This document shows positions 29,721-41,700 of a stretch of DNA of 64,000 bases, one piece after another. Every line of letters starts with the position of its first letter. Positions within the stretch are counted from its first letter, which is position 1. The stretch is from JABAAI01 sp965261955 (GTDB lineage Bacteria; Spirochaetota; Leptospiria; Leptospirales; Leptonemataceae), in the NCBI GenBank assembly GCA_965261955.1, contig CBDHEM010000071.1, positions 805,232 to 869,231 of the forward strand. Direction: 5' to 3'. The notes under the pieces are model-generated. The model had not been told where the DNA came from. It saw nothing but the letters and a program-made list of their open reading frames with translations, and did no database searches. Both the position numbers and the translations under genes were made by a program.

Positions 29721-32700
29721 CACTCGCGCTTGAATACGCCCCAATAGAGGTAACATTTATCGTTCCAGACGAACGCAATATAACCCTACCAATATCCATT
29801 TCCGCTCTTTCCTCATTTCCAATCTCATTCCTTGCATAAGTATCAACAAAAAGATCATCGAATCGAAATTCAAAATTATCTAATGATGTATTTATGGAAG
29901 TTCTTCCGTCAAATAGTGATATATCTGCACTAGCGACAATATCCATCCCAATCCCTGAGCCAGAAACATGGGACGTTTTTTCTTCTCCCAATGAGTTTCT
30001 ATAAAAAGTAGTTAAAGAAGACTGACCTAGGTCCAAATTAAAAGTTGTCGAATCAAGAAGAACTTTAGTCTCAAGTTCTTCGATATCAATTTTAATGTCA
30101 GTAGAAAGGTTAGCGCTCATATCGTCTATTGAGACATTAAACCCACTTGTCTCATTTTGATCATTGCGACTGAAACTAGCCAGCTCTAATTTATCCATGC
30201 TAAAATCAATCGTACCAATATTGGCATCCACAATAAGACCATCATCATTGATAGTTATTTCTACCTTACCAGCAATATGAGAAGATGCTCCAAAAATATC
30301 TACGGACAACTCATCAATACTCTCTTCACCAATACTCAAAGTTCTGTATGAAAGAGCATCCGCCTCCATATTGAAGCTGTAAAGATCTATGTTTATTTTC
30401 ATATCACCAGCTTTCGGAACGAATCCATTGATACTCCCTTGAGTAGCAGCCTTGAAAGCTTCCACATTCAAGGAAACTTCTCTAGATGCGTATAGGTTTG
30501 GTTGTTCCCAATAATTAAGCTGAAGCTCACCCTCCGCTGTCGCAGAGAAATCAACACCAAATGCAAGTCCATCTTCAAAAGACACCAGCGAATAACCACC
30601 ACTCAGATTTGCTCGAAAGTCATCTACGTCTACAATAGGGGTATTTTTTAGTGGAGAACGATCACTTATTTGGTTCCCACCATCAATCCCTAAATCAAAA
30701 TTAAACTTACCTTCGAAACCTAAACCAGAAGAACCTGAATATATTCTATCTAAACGAACAGAGCCACCAAGCCCCACAAAAAGATTCAAAGTATCGACCT
30801 GACCAGTATTATCACTAGTCTGCCCAAATTGCTCAAAACGGCTATTTAGATCTACACCGCCGTCTACAATGATCCTTGCATCAAGAAAAGCCTCTTTCTT
30901 GTCCCCAGAAACAACATTTAAGATGTCCTCAATTTCATCCCCTTTGAGCTGAGTAGAAACACGTAAGTCAATAACTCCCTGCGTTGAAACCAACTCATTG
31001 GGGGGAATTTCGGCCAAAGTAGCTCCAGAGTTTTCCCAAGAAGTATATATGTTTCGATTAAACCGACCTGTAACATCAAGATTTGCAGTGATATCTCGAA
31101 TAGCATAACCTATGTTAGTCTTACGATTTGACCCTGATCGAAACATATTTTCAAATGAATCTCCCAGCGACGGAACCCCTTGCGATAAAGAGCCATTAAT
31201 CATTTTTTTGCTGAGATACCTAGAAGTTATATCCTGAAGAGTACCATCGCTCGCAAAATAATTAGAGTTTACCTGGTCTCCTCCCAAGGTACCCTTCATG
31301 CCGACACCTCCCCAAGAATCATCTAGCTTTTTATCAAGGTAAGCAAGACCTACAAAATGGGCTATCTCCGAAGAATAATTTGCTAAAACAAATGTAGCCA
31401 ATTTCCCTATGCTAATTTCAGCCTTTATATTCACGGCACCATCAAGATCATATGTAAAGTCTTCTTGAACGGAGGGGAGGCCTGCAATGTTTGGTGTTTC
31501 CGTACGACTTTCGCCACCTACAATATCCGCATTGCCTTTCAGAGAAAACTCGATAGATCCATCTGAAAGCATTCCATCCAACCCGGCATCCATATAAACT
31601 CCAAAATTAAAATTTGCTTTCATATACGAGTTTACAAAGCTATCAACGTCTCCACCTGTTTTTGTGGTACTCTCCACCTTATTATACCCACCTTCAATAT
31701 CGAGTAATTTAAGTTCTCCAAAGAGAAGAGCAACAACTCCCCCACCCAAACCAGCTCCTGGCTTAACTCCAATCAAGTTTTTATTACCTAAATATGCTCC
31801 TGCCACAACACCTACAGCAATAGGGATAATACCCTTCCCTAGTTTCGCTCTAAAACTCCAATCGCTATTACTTACATCATGAGTGAGTTCTTCCCCAATG
31901 ATGGTGTCCGTTACTTTTCTCTCGCTACCATGGCCCCGATAAGCCATGTTTAATCCTATATTTAAATATGGGATATTTCCAATTTTTTTGATCACGGAAT
32001 CTCTTTCCCAGAATTTGGAAATTTCTACACTATCTAACACATCTATCTTCTTTGAAAGCTCGCCTGATTGGTTAACAAAATCACCTTTCTCATTTCGATA
32101 CAGCTCCTCACCATTCAGCAAAAACTCTTCTCCAATCTTTAATTCGGAACCCACTTTAACAATACTGCCTCCAACTTCAAGAGTAGCAGAAGCTTCTACA
32201 CCAAAAACACTTCCTAGCGAAGTCTGCTGAAAAACACCATCTGTTTTATCATGTTCTTTGATTATAGTACCTAAATAACTTCTTCCAGACCTGAAATTTT
32301 CTTCCTCAGAAAAATTTATGTCATAAACATTTTCTAAAATCAAACTTCCTCCAATGCGGCCTCCTATATTCCCAGCGACATTAAACTCCCCTCCACGCAG
32401 ATGCACATTGTCTTCTATATCCAAAGTTACATCACCATTAGCGGTAAACACACCGGCTTGATGTGTAACCCCTCTTTGGATTTCCGAACGACTATCCATA
32501 TTTCTATTATTTTTAATGGCATCAACTACAGCACTTCCTGACTCCAACATTTCTAGAGTGGATGAACCCATCATATAATCAAGACCTACCCAAGCAACGG
32601 CAACGAGTGCATCATCCCATCCAAATTTTATCTTAGATTTCTGTTCTCCTGTCTTCTCTTCTCGAATATCCGCTACAGAAAAAATATTGATGCTTTTGGC

Positions 32701-35700
32701 TTTAACGGTAGAACCATCCCCTATGCGAAAATCGGAACCGATTATATTCAGTGACCCATCAAGCCGAACATTCGTCACACCCTCTACACTAAAGATAGAG
32801 CCATAATTGCGTGTTAGAGAAAGTTGTCGTGTTTTCTCCGAATCAGCATAATCTGTGGATAAGGAACCTCCTATTCCAAAAGACTTTTTCGAAGACTGAC
32901 TATCCCATTCCCTTTCCTTTGCACTCACACCGATTATATGTAAGCTACTCGCATCAATTGAATTATTCAAACCACTTACTCGAACCGTTGAACCAGAGAC
33001 AACCACAGACAGACCCGCTTTAATTTTCAAATCACCATTGATATTTAATTCGGTGCCTTGAATGATTTCTCTTTCATACCCCTCAACCGTCTTTTTCCTT
33101 TCCTTTTTCAGAAAATCCCTATCCACAACCTCTGTTGTTTTTTCATAAAACTCAGTGTCGACTACATGAGTAATCAATAAACTGCCACCCGTTTCAAACC
33201 TAACATCCCCAGAAACATGACCATCAACACCTTTTAGAGTTATATTTCTACCACTTACAAAAGCAAAGTCACCCGTTAAATCCAGAGTGCTCGCGTGATG
33301 GGTTGTCTGTCTACGTGCCACACCATCTGCATAAGATGCACTTTCTATCCCCTCTATGGCCACCAAAGAGATGTCTCTAGCTGCTCGCCAGAGTCCCCCA
33401 CCATTTGCACTTACATCCCCGCCAGTAATACGAATATCACGACCAGAAGTCAGATTCAAAGCACCAGAAGTGGTAAGGCTTGCCACATCCCTTTCACCAT
33501 TATCACCTATAAGTGTTTCCACAACAATATCACGATCAGCAACTAAAGAAGCGGCACCTTGGAAAGCAATGTCGCCTCCTATGTTCGTTATACTTCCCGT
33601 TCTAGTTTCAAAATACAAATGATCACTCGAAAGTATATCAAGATTACCATCAGACAACACTCTATTTAAGTCAATATCACCTTCTACTATGATACTGAAG
33701 TTTTCACTTCCCGTGACACGAACATCTTCGTTCTCATACGCTAAATCACCACCAAGACCAACTTCCAAATAGGTGTTTTTGCTAGCAATATCTCCAGTTA
33801 TTATATCCTTTGAAGAGACTATAGTAAAACTTTCAAAAGTATCGCCTGTGAGAGATTGGATGTGCCCATTTCGATTGAATACATTACCATTGCGAGATTC
33901 TAAAAATATAGAATCCACCATAACAGAGCCACCTAAATCCCACGTATCAATATCAACCCTTTGTTTGATCTCTAGATTCTTAGCCGTAATAATCGCACCT
34001 TTGCTTCCGGTTACTTTATACCCAGCATCTAAAGAAACCCTATCCGAAGTAAGGGCAACATCAGAAATAGTAATAGTGCTAGTAGAACCAATAGCCTTTA
34101 CAAATAAAGTCACTGAAGTAGACAGACCACTTAAATCAACGCTACCCCCTCCACCACCACCCGCACTACCTGCCTGCAAATGTACCATATCATCATCGCC
34201 ACTAACAGATAAGCCATTCCCACTCAATGCAAGCCCCCCTGATGCAGAGTGGGCGAAAATGGACCCCGAAGAAGCAATGATATTCGCATCTATTCCGGAA
34301 AAGGACCGCCCTGCCTCAATACGAACTGTAAATAGCGGACTATCAAGATCAGTGTCCCTTTCTATACCCAATAAATTACGTGCCAAATCGTCATCCGCAA
34401 AGCTCTTCACCGTACCACCGCCATCAAGAGAAACACTGCCATGAGCTTTAATAACAAGCACCCCACCACCAATCCAGCCACCATCACTCGTATCAATACC
34501 CGAATCAGAAATAACTGTTACAAGTTTATTTCTGTTCCCCTCTATACGACCGCCTCGGGCAAGAGAAATACCCATGTCAGCGATCACGGATTCAACTCCC
34601 AAAATAGAACCACCATCACTCAAGTTTAAAGCACCACCTACTTCGAGCTCTAAAGAATTTCGATTATCTACACCTATACGCCCACCCCGCTCACCTGAAA
34701 TATTTCCAGAAACAACAACACGCGATTCTCCGGAAAAAGAAAGAGAGCCTCCATCGCTCACATCAAGAGAACCGCCAACTGAAAGAAGTAAGGCGTCGGC
34801 TCCTTCGCTCCCTATGCTACCACCAGAAGATAGGACATCACGACCTACATTTATCTTTGCATCTGAGCCAAAAGAAAGAGAGCCTCCATCGCTCACATCA
34901 AGAGAACCACCAACTGAAAGAAGTAAGGCATCCGCACGATCACTCCCTATGCTACCACCAGAAGATAGGACATCACGACCTACATTTAGCTTTGCATCTG
35001 AACCAAAAGAAAGAGAACCGCCATCACTCACATCAAGAGAACCGCCAATTGAAAGAAGTAAGGCGTCAGCACGATCACTCCCTATACTACCACCAGAAGA
35101 TAGGACATCACGACCTACATTTAGCTTTGCATCTGAGCCAAAAGAAAGAGAACCTCCATCGCTCACATTAAGAGAACCGCCAACTGAAAGAAGTAAGGCG
35201 TCGGCTCCATCGCTCCCTATACTACCACCAGAAGATAGGACATCACGACCTACATTTAGCTTTGCATCTGAACCAAAAGAAAGAGAACCGCCATCACTCA
35301 CATCAAGAGAACCACCAACTGAAAGAAGTAAGGCGTCGGCTCCTTCACTCCCTATACTACCACCAGCAGACAGGACATCACGACCTACATTTAGCTTTGT
35401 ATCTGAGCCAAAAGAAAGAGAGCCTCCATCACTCACATCAAGAGAACCGCCAAATGAAAGAAGTAAAGCGTCGGCTCCTTCGCTCCCTATACTACCGCCA
35501 GAAGAGAGGACATCACGACCTACATTTAGCTTTGTATTTGAACCAAAAGAAAGAGAGCCTCCATCGCTCACATCAAGAGAACCGCCAAATGAAAGAAGTA
35601 AAGCGTCGGCTCCTTCACTCCCTATACTACCACCAGAAGATAGGACATCACGACCTACATCCAATTTTGTATTTGAACCAAAAGAAAGAGAACCGCCATC

Positions 35701-38700
35701 ACTCACATCAAGAGAACCGCCAACTGAAAGAAGTAAGGCGTCAGCACGATCACTCCCTATACTACCACCAGAAGATAGGACATCACGACCTACATCCAAT
35801 TTTGTATTTGAACCAAAAGAAAGAGAACCTCCATCGCTCACATCAAGAGAACCACCAAATGAAAGAAGTAAGGCATCGGCACGATCACTCCCTATACTAC
35901 CACCAGAAGATAGGACATCACGACCTACATCCAATTTTGTATTTGAACCAAAAGAAAGAGAACCTCCATCGCTCACATCAAGAGAACCACCAAATGAAAG
36001 AAGTAAGGCATCGGCACGATCACTCCCTATACTACCGCCAGAAGACAGGACATCACGACCTACATTTAGCTTTGTATTTGAGCCAAAAGAAAGAGAACCT
36101 CCATCGCTCACATCAAGAGAACCACCAAATGAAAGAAGTAAAGCGTCGGCTCTTTCACCCCCTATACTACCACCAGAAGATAGGACATCACGACCTACAT
36201 TTAGCTTTGTATCTGAACCAAAAGAAAGAGAACCGCCAGCGCTCACATCAAGAGAACCACCAACAGAAAGAAGTAAAGCGTCGGCTCTTTCACTCCCTAT
36301 ACTACCACCAGCAGATAGGACATCACGACCTACATTTAGCTTTGTATTTGAACCAAAAGAAAGAGAGCCTCCATCGCCCACATCAAGAGAACCACCAACA
36401 GAAATAAGTAAGGCATCCGCACGATCACTCCCTATACTACCACCAGCAGATAGGACATCACGACCCACATTTAGCTTTGTATTTGAACCAAAAGAAAGAG
36501 AACCTCCATCGCTCACATCAAGAGAACCGCCAACGGAAATAAGTAAGGCATCGGCTCCAGCCCACCCTAGACTACCACCAGCAGATAGGACATCACGACC
36601 TACATTTAGCTTTGTATCTGAACCAAAAGAAAGAGAACCTCCATCGCTCACATTAAGAGAACCGCCAACTGAAAGAAGTAAGACATCCGCTCTATCGCTC
36701 CCTATACTACCACCAGCAGATAGGACATCACGACCTACATTTAGCTTTGTATCTGAACCAAAAGAAAGAGAACCTCCATCGCTCACATTAAGAGAACCGC
36801 CAACTGAAAGAAGTAAGGCGTCCGCACGATCACTCCCTATACTACCACCAGCAGATAGGACATCACGACCTACATTTAGCTTTGTATCTGAACCAAAAGA
36901 AAGAGAACCTCCATCGCTCACATTAAGAGAACCGCCAACTGAAAGAAGTAAGGCGTCCGCACGATCACTCCCTATACTACCACCAGCAGATAGGACATCA
37001 CGACCTACATTTAGCTTTGTATCTGAACCAAAAGAAAGAGAACCGCCATCGCTCACATCAAGAGAACCGCCAACTGAAAGAAGTAAGGCATCCGCTCTAT
37101 CGCTTCCTATGCGACCGCCAGCAGACAGAACATCACGACCTACATTTAGCTTTGTATCTGAGCCAAAAGAAAGAGAACCGCCATCGCTCACATCAAGAGA
37201 ACCACCAACTGAAAGAAGTAAGGCGTCGACTCTTTCACTCCCTATACTACCACCAGCAGATAGGACATCACGACCTACATTTAGCTTTGTATTTGAGCCA
37301 AAAGAAAGAGAGCCTCCATCGCTCACATCAAGAGAACCACCAACAGAAAGAAGTAAGGCATCCGCTCTATCGCTTCCTATGCGACCGCCAGCAGATAGGA
37401 CATCACGACCTACATTTAGCTTTGCATCTGAGCCAAAAGAAAGAGAACCGCCATCGCTCACATCAAGAGAACCGCCAACGGAAAGAAGTAAGGCATCCGC
37501 TCTATCGCTTCCTATACTGCTACCAGAAGATAGAAAATCACCACCTACATTTAGCTTTGCATTTGAACCAAATTCAACAGAAGATCCACCTCTCATACTA
37601 AAACTACCACCTGTAGCCAGTATAAAACGATCTTCCTCACCTTGGCCAGCTGCTATTCGAGAACCATCATCTAATAGAACATCACGACCCACACGCAAAC
37701 GTAAGTCAGAATTTGAAATAAGATTAGCATCACCACTAAGATCTAAATTTCCACCAATAACAAAAGACACACCTCCACTACCTACTCCTTCGATTATAGC
37801 ACCATCATTCGCTATCACATCTCTCTCGACCTTAACGTCTACCTTGCCTGCAGAAAGAATACCATTGCGGCCTAAGTATACATTGCCACCACTAACAAGA
37901 CTTACAGAGCCCTCTTCATCTGCTTTTATACGCCCACCATTTCGACTATAAACACTCCCAGCAATTTTCAGAGAAAGGTCCCCGCCAGAGAGAATAGAAC
38001 CACGGCTATCTGCATATAAGTTACCACCAGATCGAATAGAAGCGTTCTCGGTCAATTCGCCACCCAAGCGTCCATCCCTTTCCAAGGAAATATTACTCCC
38101 AACTTCTACGTTCAGATTACGAGCGACAAGAGAACCACCATCACTCAAGTCAAGACTACGACCAATACGCATCGAAAAAAGCAGGGATTTCCCATCGTCC
38201 ACCCCTCCATTGCCTTCTCCATTGCCTTCTATGCGCCCACCTCTATTCGCTAAAACATTACGAGATATATTTAAATTCGCACTAGAGCCAAAGGAAAGAA
38301 AGCCCCCATAGCTCACATCAAGGGAGCCGCCAACAGAAAGAAGCAAGGCATCCGCACGATCACTTCCTATGCGACCGCCTTCACGAGCAGAAAAGTCACC
38401 TGCCACGGACAATTCAGAGTTGCGTCCGAAGCGAAGAGAGCTACCTTCACTCACATTCAAATCACCACCAACAACAAGCATTAGATCGTCACCACCTTCA
38501 GCACCTATTTGACTTCCTCTAAGGGCTACAATATCAAAAGCCACATCTAACCGACTATCAGAACCAAAGGCTAAGGAACCACCATCGCTCACATCAAGAT
38601 CACCACCAACGGAGAGAAGCAAAGTGTCCGCACCATCACTTCCTATGCGACCATCTTCACGAGCAGAAAAGTCACCTGTCACAGACAATTCAGAATTGCG

Positions 38701-41700
38701 ACCAAAAGCAAGAGAACCGCCATCACTCACATCAAGATCACCGCCGACGGAAAGAAGCAAGGCATCCGCACCATCACTACCCATACGTCCGCTATTAGTA
38801 GCAAGGACGTTACCGCTAATGTCTAAACTCATACCAGAACCAAAAGAAAGAGAGCCTCCATCGCTCACATCAAGATCACCTCCAGCAACCATTATCAAGC
38901 TAATAACATTATCCCCTCCTATAGTACCACCCCGCAAAGCGGAGACATTTCGACGAATGTCTAACTTTGTATTTGAGCCAAAAGAAAGAGAACCCCCATC
39001 GCTCACATCAAGAGAACCACCAACTGAAAGAAGTAAGGCGTCGGCTCCATCGCTCCCTATACTACCGCCAGCAGACAGGACATCACGACCTACATTTAGC
39101 TTTGTATTTGAACCAAAAGAAAGAGAGCCTCCATCACTCACATCAAGAGAACCGCCAACAGAAAAAAGCAGGGCTTCGGCTCCATCGCTCCCTATACTAC
39201 CACCAGCAGATAGGACATCACGACCTACATTTAGCTTTGTATCTGCGCCAAAAGAAAGAGAGCCCCCATCGCTCACATCAAGAGAACCACCAACTGAAAG
39301 AAGTAAGGCGTCGGCTCTATCGTTCCCTATACTACCACCAGCAGACAAGACATCACGACCTACATCCAATTTTGCACCTGAACCAAAGAACAAAGCACCA
39401 CCATCACTCACAAAAAGACTACCACCAGTTGTGATAGATAGAGAATGGGCTACCCCTGTGCCTACGCTTCCACCACCTGAAATTAAAATATCATTACCTG
39501 CAAACAAACTTGATTTTGAACCAAAAGAAAGAGAACCTCCATTGCCCACATCTATATTTCCAAAAGAGACTATTGATAACGACTGATCAGAAGCGCCCTC
39601 TATACGACCACCTTTGGTGGCCAAAACATTTCGACCTGCATCTAAACTCACTTTACCACCAAGGATACTACCACCACTAGCATCAATACTGCCACCGGAA
39701 ATAATCGATAATGACCGATCAGAACTACCTTCTATGCGACCACCACCCCTAACCAACACATTACTCTCAGCACTTACATTTATTTTACCACCCGACAGGA
39801 TACCACCATCACTAAAATCAATCTCACGACCAGAAACAAGAGAAAGCGACTGATTAGAACCACCTTCTATACGACCATTTCGTACAGCCACAATATCTCC
39901 CTTGGCTTTCACATCCAAATCACCACCAAAAATGCCACCTCCATCACTCACATCAATACTACCACCAGAAACAATTGATATTAGCCGAGAAGCGTTGCCC
40001 TTTATACTCCCTCCCTGATTTACAGAGATGTTCCTTTTAGAGGTTATACTTACGCCACCCCCAGAGATCACACCTCCACGACTTGCACTAATATTTCGGC
40101 CAGAAACAATAGACAATGATCGACCAGAAGCGCCCTCTATACGTCCACCATCCCTTGCAAAAACGTCGCCACCAGCATCTAAACTCACTTTACCGCCAAG
40201 AATACTACCACCACTAACATCAATACTGCCACCGGAAATAATCGATAATGACCGATCAGAACTACCTTCTATGCGACCACCATCTCTTGCAAAAACGTCG
40301 CCACCAGCATCTAAACTCACTTCACCACCAAGAATACTACCACCGATAGCATCTATATTGCCACCGGAAACAATCGATAGTGACCGATCAGAACTACCCT
40401 CTATACGTCCACCATCCCTTGCAAAAACGTCGCCACCAGCATCTAAACTTACTTTACCGCCAAGAATACTACCACCACTAACATTTATGCTACCACCGGA
40501 ACGAATAGAAAGCTCTTCACTCTGAATAGCTTCTACATACCCATTTTGAAAAACAAAAAAATCTTCTTCTGCATCTATTTTCAAAGCACCACCAGAAAGA
40601 AGCTCACCTGCAATACCAGCAGTACCACCTGAAGTGATACTTATATCCCCAGAAAAGGCAGCACTCTCTATATGACTATCTGCAGAACTATACAAATCTC
40701 CGCCTATCGAGGTCAAAGATAAGTCTCCGCCGGAAATCAAATCACCATAGACGGAAAGGTTCTCTCCGGAAAGAACATCCAAAGCTCCACTACCTGTATT
40801 TTCCAAATGACTGCCCAAACCAATATGGAGGGACTTCATAGAGTGCAAAGATAGAGATTTCGAAACAAGAGAAGAGTTTCCTATTTCCAAACCACCACCG
40901 GACAGAATTTGTACACTTTCTGATTCTGACCCGCCAACACTACCCAAAGAAATCAATACAGAATCCTTGGAACGAAAGGTGATAACTTTTCCAAGGACAT
41001 CACCATCTACACTGCGAATCTCTCCCAAAGATACTAACTCCAAGCTACGAGTGGCTTTGCTTCCTATCTGCCCACTATTATCGATACCGCTCCCTCTGGC
41101 ATATAACGAAAGGCTACTACCCACTATTTCACCATTCATATTCTCTATGTTACCCGAATCTAATATTTCAGAGAGAGATCCGAACTTACGCATATCTGCC
41201 GATATAGACAAGGACTCCCGCCCGGCTATTTCCCCTTCTTTATTTACAAACGATCCACCCTGTGCATCAATGTAAGTTCTATCCGCCACAATAGTACCAC
41301 CCTCATTATAAATGCTCCCACCAGAGGCTATAACGAGAGAAGACTCCTCCCTTTTCACCCCTTCTCCACCACTGGGGGTACCCTCTGAAAAATAATCAAA
41401 ATCCCCAACTACAATCTCACCACTGGTAAAAAGATCACCCCTCTTAGAATAAAGACGAGCTGAAGACGCAGAAAAAATATGACCATCCCTATTCTGAATC
41501 GCTGCTTGCGCTATAAGATCCATATGCTGCGTAGAACGAATGGAAGCAGAATCACTTTGGAAGTTTCTCCCTGCACTCAAGGAAACACTGCCAAAAGAGG
41601 AAACCCGGCCGCCTCTCAAAGAGATGTCGCGGCCGGCTACAGCAGCAATCAAATTAGCACTATCAATCATAGAAAAAGCACCAGAACTATACACATCATC

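Noticed and set aside
19199..29839. Many plus-strand frames of 60-466 codons (LLFVKLRALSNSM... type)
   Set aside because: Antisense shadows of the 168-bp repeats, for the same reason.
34574..37951. Open frame of 1125 codons on the plus strand
   Set aside because: It is antisense to the 135-bp repeats of the adhesin; a repeat whose length is a multiple of three keeps any stop-free antisense frame open through all copies. Composition (PPSLTSREPPTERSKAS) is an artefact.
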